This document shows positions 23,857-32,100 of a stretch of DNA of 32,100 bases, in pieces. The notes below the pieces were generated by a model that saw only the letters and a program-made list of their open reading frames with translations, searched no databases and was not told the DNA's origin. The DNA comes from Saprospiraceae bacterium. Lineage in GTDB: Bacteria > Bacteroidota > Bacteroidia > Chitinophagales > Saprospiraceae. A program made the position numbers and the translations under genes. The stretch's first letter is position 1; each line of letters starts with the position of its first letter. Location of the stretch: contig JAEUUT010000191.1 of the NCBI GenBank assembly GCA_016787415.1, positions 1 to 32,100 of the forward strand. Reading direction: 5' to 3'.

Positions 23857-24441
23857 ATGAAAAAGCAGTTTTTTCTGATCCTTACAGTCGTGCTGGGAAG
23901 CATCCTGCAAGCGCATGCACAAAACGACGGCATCACCCGTTTCTTCAAACAATATGAAGACGACGAACGCTTTACGATGGTGTACGTCAGCCCGAAAATG
24001 TTCCAGATGGTCGCGAAAATCGAAACCGACGACGAAGACTGGAACAATATCCGCGAAGTGGTGAAAGACCTCGGCGGCCTGCGCGTACTCACTGCCGATA
24101 GCATCGGCGACGGCGTGGCTATGTACAAATCTGCCCTTTCCCGGGTACCTCAAAATGAATACTCCGAACTGCTCACCGTGCGCGACGGCAAAGAAAATGT
24201 GCGCTTCTGGATCAAAGACAGCGGCAACATTATCGAAGAATTGCTGTTGCTCGTGGGTTCTGAAGACGAATTTACCATGCTGAGTTTCACTGGTAAGATT
24301 GACCTCGACAAAATTTCGCAACTGTCGAAAAGCCTTGACATCGATGGAGCAGAGCACCTGGGTAAAATCAAGGGCTCAAAGAACAAGAGTAAAGACAAAG
24401 ACAAGGGTAAAGACGAAGACAAAGACGAAGACAAAAACTAA
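23857..24441 (+). CDS. DUF4252 family secreted protein, copy 1
   Basis: This 194-residue protein has a signal peptide (MKKQFFLILTVVLGSILQAHAQ), then the DUF4252 pattern: FFKQYEDDERFTMVYVSPKMFQMV, LGGLRVLTADS, YSELLTVRDGKENVRFWIKD, and LLLVGSEDEFTMLSFTGKIDLDKI. The C-terminus is a low-complexity Lys/Asp tail encoded by repeated AAAGAC/GAAGAC hexamers. The family role is unknown, but its genes often sit in ECF sigma/anti-sigma operons, so an envelope stress or signalling role is inferred. ATG 23857 is chosen for the signal peptide. Confidence 0.82.
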   Translation: MKKQFFLILTVVLGSILQAHAQNDGITRFFKQYEDDERFTMVYVSPKMFQMVAKIETDDEDWNNIREVVKDLGGLRVLTADSIGDGVAMYKSALSRVPQNEYSELLTVRDGKENVRFWIKDSGNIIEELLLLVGSEDEFTMLSFTGKIDLDKISQLSKSLDIDGAEHLGKIKGSKNKSKDKDKGKDEDKDEDKN

Positions 24442-24455
24442 AATCCTCTTCCGCG

Positions 24456-24986
24456 ATGAAAACGCTCCTTAGCAGTATCTGTTTCCTGTTTTTTGCCCAT
24501 ACCCTGTCCGCACAAGACGGATGGTTGTACTGGAAATACAAGGATTACGACGGAATGGCCTTTACCGTGCCCAAATGGGTAGTGGATGCAGGCTCCTGGT
24601 TTCTCGATGAAAAAGCGGAGCGCAAACTCCTGCGTCGGGTCGACAAAGTGCGGTTTATGGTTTTTGAAAATGACATGAACCCGGTATCCGATCGCGACAT
24701 GAAAAAGTTTACCCGCAAAGCGCATCGCCGCGAACTGGAAGACCTGGTGGTAGTGCGCGACGGCAAAACGCAGGTGCGCGTAATGGGTAAAGAAAAACGT
24801 GGCATTCTGCGAAAAGTGGTCGTACTCGTTCACTCGCCCGAAGATTTTGTCTTCGTCAGCGTGAAAGGCCGCCTGCGCCTGAACGACATCAATCACATTA
24901 TCGAGAAATACGACAAGGAAGACAAAGGCAAAAAGGACAAACCTATGGTGCCGCCGGTGGTAAAAATTCCGGTATCGAGGGTGTAG
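24456..24986 (+). CDS. DUF4252-like secreted protein, copy 2
   Basis: This 176-residue protein has a signal peptide (MKTLLSSICFLFFAHTLSAQ). The later part (VDKVRFMVFENDMNPVS, ELEDLVVVRDGKTQVRVMGKEKRGILRKVVVLVHSPEDFVFVSVKGRL) follows the DUF4252 order, so it is a diverged paralog of the preceding gene, 14 nt downstream. It is more basic than copy 1 and lacks the acidic N-terminal block. It is the last gene of the sigma operon, followed by a rho-independent terminator. Confidence 0.72.
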   Translation: MKTLLSSICFLFFAHTLSAQDGWLYWKYKDYDGMAFTVPKWVVDAGSWFLDEKAERKLLRRVDKVRFMVFENDMNPVSDRDMKKFTRKAHRRELEDLVVVRDGKTQVRVMGKEKRGILRKVVVLVHSPEDFVFVSVKGRLRLNDINHIIEKYDKEDKGKKDKPMVPPVVKIPVSRV

Positions 24987-25006
24987 GTCTTGCTACTTCA
25001 GCCCTG

Positions 25007-25048
25007 ATCCCGAATGTTGCTTTGGAAGCGATGTTCGGGATTTTTTTT
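25007..25048 (+). terminator. Rho-independent terminator of the sigma operon
   Basis: The stem ATCCCGAA (25007-25014) pairs with TTCGGGAT (25034-25041) and is followed by a T tract (25041-25048). It lies directly before the palindrome at 25049, so that palindrome is not required for termination of this operon. Confidence 0.88.
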
Positions 25049-25202
25049 CCGTAGAGTAGTTTCCCGCAGATTTACGCAGAATACACGCAGAATTCGCAGA
25101 ACGTAGAGTACACTAAAATATTGACTGATAATAATTTGTGTACTCTACGTTCTGCGAATTCTGCGTGTATTCTGCGTAAATCTGCGGGAAATTACTCTAC
25201 GG
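25049..25202. repeat. Long composite palindrome, copy 2 (65-bp arms, one mismatch)
   Basis: Arms 25049-25113 and 25138-25202 are reverse complements over 65 bp with one mismatch (G/A near the outer border). The 24-nt loop TAAAATATTGACTGATAATA(ATTT) is shared with copy 1. The arm order is GTAGAGTA, CGCAGAA-type modules, GTAGAGTACAC. The inner part differs from copy 1 by substitutions and indels mirrored on both arms. A partial extra module (CTGCGGGAAACCACGCTACG) follows to 25239, touching the 3' end of uxaC. Confidence 0.95.
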
Positions 25203-25234
25203 AAATCGGAGAAGAAAATCTGCGGGAAACCACG

Positions 25235-26647
25235 CTACGGGAACCCGAAATACCCCCTCGCATTGTTGTAACACACATCCTGCACCACCTTGCCTATCCA
25301 CTCAAAATCGGCCGGTAATTCCCCATTTTCCATATCCCGGCCAAGGAGGTTGCACAAAATCCGACGGAAATATTCATGGCGCGGGAAGGACAAAAAACTG
25401 CGCGAATCGGTCAGCATGCCCACAAAACGGCTCAATAACCCCATGTTCGACAGCGCATTGATTTGCCGCTCCATGCCGTCTTTCTGATCCAGAAACCACC
25501 AGGCAGAGCCCCATTGCACCTTTCCGGCAACGGAACCATCGTTAAAATTTCCGATCATGGTGGCAAACAATTCGTTGTCGGCCGGATTCACATTGTACAA
25601 AATGGTTTTAGCCAATTGATTGTCCGAGTCCAGTCGATCGAGGAGTTTTGCAAGCGAGCGCGCCTGCGGCAAATCGCCCATCGAGTCCCAGCCGGTGTCG
25701 GGCCCCATTTGTTTCAACATGCGCGAATTGTTGTTCCGCTGCGGCCCCAGGTGAAATTGCTGCGTCCAGTTTTTTTCCCGGTTCCAGATACCGAAATACA
25801 CCAGCATAGCCGATTTAAACTGACGAACTTCTTTTGTTTCCAGCAATTTGCCGCCACGTATGCGATTGAAAATCAAATCAATATCTGTATCGGTGTAATC
25901 CTCGGCATAGGCTTCTTCCAGTCCGTGATCGGACATGCAGGCGCCCATTTCAGCAAAATAGTCGTGTCGTTGTTTCAAGGCATCCAGAAAATCCCGAAAA
26001 CGGCTAATGGCCATTCCGGAGGCCGATTCCAGTTTCAACAGATACGCATGAAATGCCTCGGTATTTTCCACCGCCATGGCCTTATCGGGCCGAAACGTCG
26101 GTAGCACCTTTATTTCAAACCCATCGGCCGCTATTTGCCGATGAAATTCCAGGGAGTCTACCGGATCGTCGGTGGTACACAGCACCCGCACCTGCATTTT
26201 TCGCAGCAGGTTGCGCACCGAAAAATCGGGCGTTTGCAGCAAAGCAGTGCAGTGCTCATAAATGCCATTGGCCGATGAAGGCGTCAGCAATTCTTCCACC
26301 CCGAAATATCGTTTCAGTTCCAGGTGCGTCCAGTGAAACAGCGGATTTCGGATGGTGTAAGGTACGGTAGCCGCCCATTGTGCGAATTTATCCGCATCCG
26401 GGCGGCTACCCGTACAGTATTCTTCAGACACGCCATTGGCACGCATGGCCCTCCATTTGTAATGATCGCCGTTGAGCCACACCTGTGTCAGGTTACCAAA
26501 AATTCGATCCTCAGCAATTTCCGCAGGCGGGAGGTGGTTGTGGTAATCGATCAGCGGCATTTTTTCCGCATAATCGAAATACAGCCGCCGGGCCGACTCG
26601 CTTTGCAGCAGAAAATGATCGGTGATGAAGGTGGGCTGGGCTTTCAT
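25235..26647 (-). CDS. uxaC: Glucuronate isomerase
   Basis: This 470-residue protein has family length. It is an amidohydrolase-fold uronate isomerase with the N-terminal metal site PLIDYHNHLPP (H36, H38) and family blocks IFGNLTQVWLNGDHYKWRAMRANG, CTTDDPVDSLEFHR, HLGPQRNNNSRM and GMLTDSRSFLSFPRHEYFRRILCN. It converts D-glucuronate to D-fructuronate (and D-galacturonate to D-tagaturonate) in the cytosol. It is the last gene of a minus-strand cluster, 20 nt after the symporter gene. The extreme 3' end (ARGYFGFP, stop) abuts the partial palindrome module. Confidence 0.96.
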   Translation of the reverse strand: MKAQPTFITDHFLLQSESARRLYFDYAEKMPLIDYHNHLPPAEIAEDRIFGNLTQVWLNGDHYKWRAMRANGVSEEYCTGSRPDADKFAQWAATVPYTIRNPLFHWTHLELKRYFGVEELLTPSSANGIYEHCTALLQTPDFSVRNLLRKMQVRVLCTTDDPVDSLEFHRQIAADGFEIKVLPTFRPDKAMAVENTEAFHAYLLKLESASGMAISRFRDFLDALKQRHDYFAEMGACMSDHGLEEAYAEDYTDTDIDLIFNRIRGGKLLETKEVRQFKSAMLVYFGIWNREKNWTQQFHLGPQRNNNSRMLKQMGPDTGWDSMGDLPQARSLAKLLDRLDSDNQLAKTILYNVNPADNELFATMIGNFNDGSVAGKVQWGSAWWFLDQKDGMERQINALSNMGLLSRFVGMLTDSRSFLSFPRHEYFRRILCNLLGRDMENGELPADFEWIGKVVQDVCYNNARGYFGFP

Positions 26648-26667
26648 TCAAACGTATTTCAGCGCTT

Positions 26668-28284
26668 TTATCCTGTAAAACTGGTCATCACATAAATGAC
26701 AATTCCAACTACAATCACAGACACCACGATGTCCCAGATACTATAACTGCCCCGATTGGATGCCACTTGTTCAGGAGTAAGGGTTCCATACGTGAGTCCG
26801 GTGATGCTATCGGCAGCAGGCGGCGGCGACAACAGGCTGGCCGCGACACACACCACCACGGAAAACAGGAAAAACCAGGCAGCAAACGTCAGGAAGTTGC
26901 TCGCAGCAAATGCGTACAGAATGCCGTCCTGCGGTAAGGAACCTTTGCTCAATTCCAGCGCCAGGCGAATTACCGCAACGCCCAGACCGGCAATGAGCGT
27001 CGTCATAGCCCCCCGGCTGTTGATGCGTTTGGAAAAAATACCCAGCAGGAACACGGCCGTAATGGGCGGCGCAATGTATGCCTGCACCGATTGCAGGTAT
27101 TCATACAACACGCCGGAAATGTTTTGCATAATCGGAATCCAGGCAATGCCCAGTATTACAACGATGGTAGTAGCAATGCGGCCAACCTTCAGCAAATCTT
27201 TTTCCGATGTTTCGGGGCGCAGTTTTTTGTAAATATCTACCGTAAACAACGTTGAGCAGGAATTGAAAACGGAGGCCAGCGAACTCATCAAAGCGGCCAG
27301 CAAACCGGCGGCTACGAGCCCTTTCAGTCCGGCAGGCGTTTTTTGCATGAGCAGGGTGGCAAATGCCTGGTCGGCCTTGTCCCATTGCAATTCGCCGCGG
27401 TTTTTGAGTGCCAGCGCTACAATACCCGGTATCAGGAACAGGAATACAGGGGTAAGTTTGAGGAGGCCGCCAAAAATAGCGCCCCTGCGGCCTTGCGTAA
27501 TATTGCGAGCCGCCAGCGTACGTTGCACGATGTACTGATCGGTACACCAGTACCAGATGCCCACGATGGTGCTGGTAACGACAAGACTTGGCCACGGGAA
27601 CTGCGGGTCATCTGCCGGGCGCCACATATTGAGGTAGCCGTCAGGCAACGACGATTTCATACCTTCCCAGCCGCCTACAGAGTGCAGGCCTACAAATGTG
27701 AGCGTGGCTGCGCCAATGAGCAATACAACGGTCTGCATGGCCTCCGTGTACACCACTGCGCGCATGCCACCTAAAACGGTGTAAAAGCCTGTGAGTATGA
27801 CAGTTATGAGAGCGCCAAACCAAAAGTCGATGTGCAGGAGCGAGGAAATCACGATCCCTCCAGCATATACCGTCACGGAGACTTTTGTAAGTACATACGC
27901 CAGCAGGGAGAAAATGCTCAGGAACCAGCGGGTTTGCGGGTTGAAACGTTTTTCCAGAAATTCTGGGGTAGTAAAAATGCCGCTGCGCATGTAAAAAGGC
28001 AAAAACACCCAGCCCATGAGCAGCACGATCCAGGCATGGAGTTCGTAAATGAGCATGGGAATTTTTCCGCCTGCACCTGCACCGGCCAGCCCCACTACGT
28101 GTTCGGAGCCAATATTGGAAGCAAAAATAGAGGCGCCCACCACAAACCAGCCCATGTTACGGCCTGCGAGGAAGTAGTCTTCGGTGTTTTCATTTTTTCG
28201 GGTCATTACCCACACGGCAATGCCGATGAGGGTAAGGAAATAAGCGGCGATAACAATCCAGTCTAAGGTGTCGAAACTTGCCAT
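26668..28284 (-). CDS. Sodium:solute symporter (SSS/SGLT family)
   Basis: This 538-residue protein has about 14 membrane helices. Family features include DYFLAGRNMGWFVVGASIFASNIGSEHVVGLAGAG near the N-terminus, the conserved GGMRAVVYTEAMQT block, and the WYWCTDQYIVQRTLAARN block typical of SGLT-like sugar transporters. It imports a sugar or sugar acid with Na+ across the inner membrane. Its position 20 nt upstream of uxaC makes a hexuronate the likely substrate (inference). The upstream gap to the SDR gene is 157 nt and contains a 7-bp hairpin and a TACTTTTA-type box, so an internal promoter is possible. Confidence 0.93.
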   Translation of the reverse strand: MASFDTLDWIVIAAYFLTLIGIAVWVMTRKNENTEDYFLAGRNMGWFVVGASIFASNIGSEHVVGLAGAGAGGKIPMLIYELHAWIVLLMGWVFLPFYMRSGIFTTPEFLEKRFNPQTRWFLSIFSLLAYVLTKVSVTVYAGGIVISSLLHIDFWFGALITVILTGFYTVLGGMRAVVYTEAMQTVVLLIGAATLTFVGLHSVGGWEGMKSSLPDGYLNMWRPADDPQFPWPSLVVTSTIVGIWYWCTDQYIVQRTLAARNITQGRRGAIFGGLLKLTPVFLFLIPGIVALALKNRGELQWDKADQAFATLLMQKTPAGLKGLVAAGLLAALMSSLASVFNSCSTLFTVDIYKKLRPETSEKDLLKVGRIATTIVVILGIAWIPIMQNISGVLYEYLQSVQAYIAPPITAVFLLGIFSKRINSRGAMTTLIAGLGVAVIRLALELSKGSLPQDGILYAFAASNFLTFAAWFFLFSVVVCVAASLLSPPPAADSITGLTYGTLTPEQVASNRGSYSIWDIVVSVIVVGIVIYVMTSFTG

Positions 28285-28441
28285 AGAAGTTAGTTTACAG
28301 GGAAGCCTGCCCCAGCAAGGCTTCGGAAAGATGTTTTCAAGCCAAACTGGGGTTTGGCGTTGTCATGATCTTAGAGATTTTTTTTGGTCGGGCTAAAAGT
28401 AATCGAATAATTGTACTGCCTATGTTTTCAATTTCAACATT
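28285..28441 (-). promoter_or_regulatory. Gap between SDR and symporter genes with hairpin GCCAAAC/GTTTGGC
   Basis: A perfect 7-bp stem with a 4-nt loop lies at 28341-28358 (GCCAAACTGGGGTTTGGC), not followed by a T tract on the minus strand. On the minus strand TTACTTTTA near 28395 resembles the Bacteroidota -7 box with one mismatch. It could be an operator or an internal promoter; neither is proven. Confidence 0.35.
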
Positions 28442-29236
28442 TTAAAACCCGATAGAATTTCCACCGTCTACGGGCATCGAAATACCCGTGATGTAGCGCG
28501 CTGCATCCGAAGCCAAAAAAACGGTCGCCCACCCGATGTCTTCTGGTTGGCCGAAATACCCGATCGGTGTGCGGTCGAGTGCCTTGTTCATGCGCTCGGG
28601 ATCGCTGCTCATGGCGGTACGCATCATGCTGGTTTCGATAAATCCGGGAGCGATAGCATTCACCCGAACGTTGAAACGGGAAAATTCGGAAGCCAGCACC
28701 CGCACCATGCCTTCCACGCCCGATTTGGAGGCTGCATAGGCCACCACCCTGTCGAGTCCGTAATAGGCTGCCATCGAAGAAATCATGATGATAGAACCTG
28801 AATTGCGCGCCACCATCCGGCGGGCACAAGCGCGTGTGAGGGCAAACACGGACTGCAAATTGGTGTGTATGATGCGCTGAAAATCTTCGTCCGTCACATC
28901 CAGGGCCGGTTTTTTCATGTTGATGCCCGCATTGTTGATCAAAATATCAATGGGGCCAAAATCGGCTTCCAGGCCTGCGATCAGGCTCTCCAGCATGTCT
29001 AATTGTGTCACATCGTTGACTCGATAAGCGGCCCGCTCACCCAAACTGGCTACTGCTTCTTTCAAGGGTTCTTCTCTCCTGCCGGTAATAATCACTTGTG
29101 CACCGGATGCCAGCAAACAACGCGCTATATCAAAACCGATACCGCTGCCACCGCCGGTAATCAGGGCTGTTTTTCCTTCTAATGAAAAGGTCGACGGGAA
29201 TTGTCTCGTTGGGTGAATCTGCTGCTCTTTTGTCAT
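28442..29236 (-). CDS. Short-chain dehydrogenase/reductase, probable sugar-acid oxidoreductase
   Basis: This 264-residue protein is a classical SDR: cofactor loop T27-GGGSGIG34, NNAG at 101-104, catalytic Ser near 153-154 and Y167-x-x-x-K171, and the C-terminal FLASDAARYITGISMPVDGG. The closest functional group by context and the N-terminal SLEGKTALITGGGSGIG is gluconate 5-dehydrogenase / 2-deoxy-gluconate 3-dehydrogenase / fructuronate-type reductases. In this cluster it could carry out the reduction step after UxaC, replacing UxuB; that is inference. The start ATG 29236 is chosen; the frame is open to 29317 but would overlap the esterase gene. The gap to the upstream esterase is 47 nt. Confidence 0.87.
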   Translation of the reverse strand: MTKEQQIHPTRQFPSTFSLEGKTALITGGGSGIGFDIARCLLASGAQVIITGRREEPLKEAVASLGERAAYRVNDVTQLDMLESLIAGLEADFGPIDILINNAGINMKKPALDVTDEDFQRIIHTNLQSVFALTRACARRMVARNSGSIIMISSMAAYYGLDRVVAYAASKSGVEGMVRVLASEFSRFNVRVNAIAPGFIETSMMRTAMSSDPERMNKALDRTPIGYFGQPEDIGWATVFLASDAARYITGISMPVDGGNSIGF

Positions 29237-29283
29237 GTTCGAAATGGCTTTATGAGCCCTGAATTTGTATAAAAAATTAAAAG

Positions 29284-31266
29284 TCAATGCTTTATGGTAT
29301 CTTCTGAAACTTCCCAATCATCGGTTCGAAACGGAGATGCAGGTAATCCTTCCCGGTTAATCAGGTTGGCGCCTTGCGGGTTGTCGGCCCAGGCATATCG
29401 AAGGGCTACCGGGCTGGAAACAGCCGGGCATTCAACAACAATCCGCCGGCCGTCCAGGCGGGCATTGGCCCAGTAAAAACGTTGGTCGGGGCCAGCCAGC
29501 GCAAAACCTTTCAACTCACCGCCGCCACGAATGGCAAGTCCGCTGCCACCCGGGTCGAAGTCAAGCACGGCTTTCCCATCAGAAAAAGTGCATTTTCGGA
29601 GTGTTGGGCCGTTACACACTGCTTTTGAATCCTTGTAAGCCACGCGTTGTGCCAGCAAGGCCAGTCGGCGACCCACTTCTTTTTTATTCAGGGGGTGAAT
29701 GTCGTTCCACTCGCCGATGTCGATGGCAACGGCCATGCCGGTGTGGGGCAGGGACAGCGTTTTTCGTTGCGATTCCCGCAACCTGGCCCAGTCGCTCTCG
29801 CCAGGCTCGGGCTGGGGTTCCAAAAAATTGGCCAACTGGACAAACAAAAACGGGAAATCGCCTTGTTTCCAGTGTGTCCGCCAGTCGCGAATCATGGCCG
29901 GAAACAGTCGTTCGTATTCCGCTGCGCGCCGGGTATTGCCTTCCCCTTGATACCAGATGACGCCTTTGATACGGAATTGGAACAAAGGATGCAGCATGGC
30001 ATTGAACAGGCCGGTGGGTTTCCAGCGGATAAATGTTTGCGGCGCCAGTGGTTCCATTGTTGCACCCAGCCGGTATTGCCAGTCGCCGCGCAGGTCGATG
30101 GTGTCGCCGTTTGCGATCAATTCGTACGGCTTATCGAGCACAAAACCTCCTTCGCCGGAATTGTTGATGACCCTTACCACGAGGGTATTTTCACCTTCTC
30201 TGAGCACATTTCCTGGCACCTTGTACCAGCGCGGTGGGTATTTGTAACTGGTAGAGCCTACCAGCACGCCATTAAGATACACGGAGTCGGCGTCTACAAT
30301 GCAGCCCAGGTTGAGAAAAGCCGGTTTTCCAGCCTGCGTAGCCGACACCTGCACATTTTTCCGAAACCAGACAACGCCATTTACCGCACCGAGTTCCGTT
30401 TTCGACCAATAGCCAGGCACCTGCATCGTTTTCCAGTCGGAAAAATCCTGCTGATCGTCCAGCCAGGAATGATTGGGGGCGGCATATCCGATGTCTTTCT
30501 GTCGCAAGGAGGCGTACCAGGCGGCAGCCCGTTCGCGGTCGGCGCGGTCGATTTGCTGAATAAGCAGGCTGTCTTTGTACCTTATCGCTTCCGCTGCCAG
30601 TTCGGGAAAGGTTTGCAAGGCCGATTCCGACATCCAGGCTTCTGCGGGCGAGCCGCCGAGGCTGGCATTGATGAGGCCGATGGGGACATGGTATTTTTCA
30701 TACAGGTTTTGGGCAAAAAAGTAGGCAACAGCAGAAAAATCGAGCACCTGCTGAGGCGTTACGGCTTTCCACGCGCCACTACGAAAATCCGTTTGCGCGG
30801 TATTGAAATCGTAGCGTTGCGGCACTTCGAACAAGCGAATATTGGGGTTGTCGGCACCGGCGATGTCCTTTTCGTACAAGGGTCTGACACGGCGCATTTT
30901 CAGTTCCATATTCGACTGCCCGGAACATACCCACACTTCGCCGACCATGATATTGGAAACGGTGATTTCGTTGGTTCCCCGCACCAGCATCCGGTATGGC
31001 CCACCTGCTTTTTGAGGCGCGAGTTGTACCTGCCATTGTCCTTGTTCATCCGCTTTGGTCAGGTATTTTTTCCCATTAAATTCGAGCGTAACGGATTCGC
31101 CGGGGCTTGCCCAGCCCCACACCGGAATTGGGGCGCCGCGTTGCAGCACCATACCGTCGCTGAGCAGCCGGGGCAGCCGTACCTGGGCCTGCAAGGGATG
31201 TTGCAAGGCCGTGAGGATAAGGAAGGCCAGTAAAATTATCCGCGAGGGTAAGGTATGGGTATGCAT
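29284..31266 (-). CDS. Sialate O-acetylesterase-like (SASA domain) carbohydrate esterase
   Basis: This 660-residue protein has a signal peptide (LPSRIILLAFLILTALQHPLQAQ), so it is exported. The SASA/SGNH hydrolase signature GEVWVCSGQSNMELK gives nucleophile S118; GVIWYQGEGNTRRA and DIGEWNDIHPLNKKEVG supply the later blocks with the catalytic D-x-x-H. A galactose-binding-like insert of about 150 residues (VNGVVWFRKNVQVSATQAG to YELIANGDTIDLRGDWQYRLG) resembles GH2 sugar-binding domains. In hemicellulose clusters such proteins remove acetyl groups from xylan or related glycans; despite the name, sialic acid is unlikely here. It starts 3 nt after the GH43 stop, so the two are tightly coupled. 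Confidence 0.9.
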   Translation of the reverse strand: MHTHTLPSRIILLAFLILTALQHPLQAQVRLPRLLSDGMVLQRGAPIPVWGWASPGESVTLEFNGKKYLTKADEQGQWQVQLAPQKAGGPYRMLVRGTNEITVSNIMVGEVWVCSGQSNMELKMRRVRPLYEKDIAGADNPNIRLFEVPQRYDFNTAQTDFRSGAWKAVTPQQVLDFSAVAYFFAQNLYEKYHVPIGLINASLGGSPAEAWMSESALQTFPELAAEAIRYKDSLLIQQIDRADRERAAAWYASLRQKDIGYAAPNHSWLDDQQDFSDWKTMQVPGYWSKTELGAVNGVVWFRKNVQVSATQAGKPAFLNLGCIVDADSVYLNGVLVGSTSYKYPPRWYKVPGNVLREGENTLVVRVINNSGEGGFVLDKPYELIANGDTIDLRGDWQYRLGATMEPLAPQTFIRWKPTGLFNAMLHPLFQFRIKGVIWYQGEGNTRRAAEYERLFPAMIRDWRTHWKQGDFPFLFVQLANFLEPQPEPGESDWARLRESQRKTLSLPHTGMAVAIDIGEWNDIHPLNKKEVGRRLALLAQRVAYKDSKAVCNGPTLRKCTFSDGKAVLDFDPGGSGLAIRGGGELKGFALAGPDQRFYWANARLDGRRIVVECPAVSSPVALRYAWADNPQGANLINREGLPASPFRTDDWEVSEDTIKH

Positions 31267-31269
31267 GTT

Positions 31270-32100
31270 TTAGCGGTATGCGTCCATGGTTTGAATGGTG
31301 CCGTCGGGGTTGTATTTCAATTCCATCACCTTGACATTGCGCAGATGGGTTTTGCCAGACAACTGCACGTCGTGGTAAAAAAGATACCATTTGCCTTTGA
31401 TTTCCACGATGGAATGGTGGTTGGTCCAGCCCTGCACGGGTTTCAACACGATGCCTTTGTAAGTGAACGGCCCGTACGGACTGTCGCCGATGGCATAGCA
31501 CAGGTTATGGGTGTCGCCTGTGGAATAAGAGAAATAATATTTGCCATTGTAGCGGTGCATCCAGGCGGCCTCAAAGAAACGTTTGTCGTTGTTGCTTTCC
31601 AGAAACAGGTTGCCTTTTTCATCCAGAATGCGCACTCCGCGCACCGGTTCGGCAAACGATTTCATGTCGGCGGAGAGTTTGGCCATGCGGGGGAGTATCG
31701 CTGTTTCGGTAGGTTTTCGCAGCGAGGCCTGCGCATGGTAAGCGTTGTCGTCCCAGCGCTGCAATTGACCGCCCCAAATGCCGCCGAAATACATGTAGTA
31801 ACTTCCGTCTGTATCCTTAAAAACGCATGGATCGATGCTGTAACTGCCCTCGATAGGCAGTGGTTCGGCTTTGAACGGGCCTTCCGGCTTGCTGCTGGTG
31901 GCTACTCCGATCCGGAACACGTCTTTTTTATCTTTTACCGGAAAATAGAGGTAATAAGTGCCGTCTTTATACGCAGCATCGGGCGCCCAGAGTTGGCGTC
32001 CCGCCCAGGGAATGTCGCGGATGTCGAGCGCAACGCCGTGGTCTTTCACCTTGCCGCCTACCTTTTTCATGGAAAGGATGTGGTAGTCTTTCATGTCGAA
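31270..32100 (-). CDS. Glycoside hydrolase family 43 enzyme, 5' end beyond the window
   Basis: 276 residues are visible and the frame is open to the right edge, so the gene is partial. The five-bladed propeller pattern of GH43 is seen: WAPDAAYKDGTYYLYFPVKD, YSIDPCVFKDTDGSYYMYFGG (pKa-modulating Asp), FFEAAWMHRYNGKYYFSYS (general acid Glu) and NHHSIVEIKGKWYLFYHD. The first blade with the catalytic base Asp must lie upstream of 32100; an internal ATG at 32094 would remove it and is rejected as start. The family includes beta-xylosidases, arabinofuranosidases and endo-arabinanases. With esterase, symporter and UxaC downstream, glucurono(arabino)xylan is the likely polymer (inference). Confidence 0.9.
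   Translation of the reverse strand, partial: FDMKDYHILSMKKVGGKVKDHGVALDIRDIPWAGRQLWAPDAAYKDGTYYLYFPVKDKKDVFRIGVATSSKPEGPFKAEPLPIEGSYSIDPCVFKDTDGSYYMYFGGIWGGQLQRWDDNAYHAQASLRKPTETAILPRMAKLSADMKSFAEPVRGVRILDEKGNLFLESNNDKRFFEAAWMHRYNGKYYFSYSTGDTHNLCYAIGDSPYGPFTYKGIVLKPVQGWTNHHSIVEIKGKWYLFYHDVQLSGKTHLRNVKVMELKYNPDGTIQTMDAYR

Noticed and set aside
29647..31233. 528-codon plus-strand frame
   Set aside because: Long antisense shadow of the SASA esterase; the minus-strand protein has a signal peptide and catalytic motifs.

Overview
The window looks like a chromosome segment of a Bacteroidota species, probably from the Saprospiria/Chitinophagia side of the phylum. The evidence is a type IX secretion C-terminal sorting domain, several GldM-type proteins, DUF4252 proteins next to an ECF sigma factor, UxaC with an SSS symporter, start codons without Shine-Dalgarno sequences, and promoter-like TAnnTTTG boxes close to several starts. 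This placement is inferred from gene content; there is no rRNA or tRNA gene, plasmid/phage module, transposase or CRISPR array in the window.

Layout: 1-308 holds a perfect palindrome and an ATCAACC array. 309-5128 (+) carries a GT-C membrane glycosyltransferase with a TPR tail, a SAM methyltransferase and an acyl-CoA carboxylase beta subunit. 5227-8342 (+) is a copper-handling cluster: an AraC-type regulator fused to a metal-binding HMA-like domain, a Cu+ P-type ATPase and a small HMA chaperone. 8523-9653 (-) is a flavin monooxygenase-like enzyme. 9719-14468 contains three standalone GldM D3-D4-like membrane proteins, the 3' relic of a fourth, a secreted orphan protein and a TRIC-type channel. 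14907-18731 (-) holds a T9SS cargo protein and a NarL-type two-component pair. 18814-19444 (-) is a HepT/MntA toxin-antitoxin pair. 19739-21037 (+) is a type II NADH dehydrogenase, and 21166-22161 (-) is an ARPP-1-like lipoprotein. 22401-24986 (+) is an ECF sigma / anti-sigma / DUF4252 / DUF4252 operon. 25235 to the right edge (-) is a hexuronate/hemicellulose catabolic cluster: GH43 (cut by the window edge), a sialate O-acetylesterase-like esterase, an SDR dehydrogenase, an SSS symporter and glucuronate isomerase.

The most unusual content is between the genes. (1) Three long, perfect or near-perfect palindromes (arms of 61, 65 and 48 bp) sit exactly at three of the convergent gene junctions. 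They share an inner GTAGAGTAcac border, and two share the loop. Their arm sequences differ between copies, yet within each copy the two arms match, so changes are mirrored. (2) Four heptanucleotide repeats, all of the form GAGNNNT but each with a different NNN (TTA, TAG, AGG, TCC), sit on or just after the stop codons of genes. (3) Three ATCAACC arrays, each preceded by a conserved CGAGCCGC motif, sit just upstream of gene starts. (4) Two copies of a multi-hairpin REP-like element flank a GldM-like gene, and a gene relic records an apparent GTAGCACG microhomology deletion. Together these suggest an active repeat-generating process that targets gene borders. No enzyme for it is encoded in this window.
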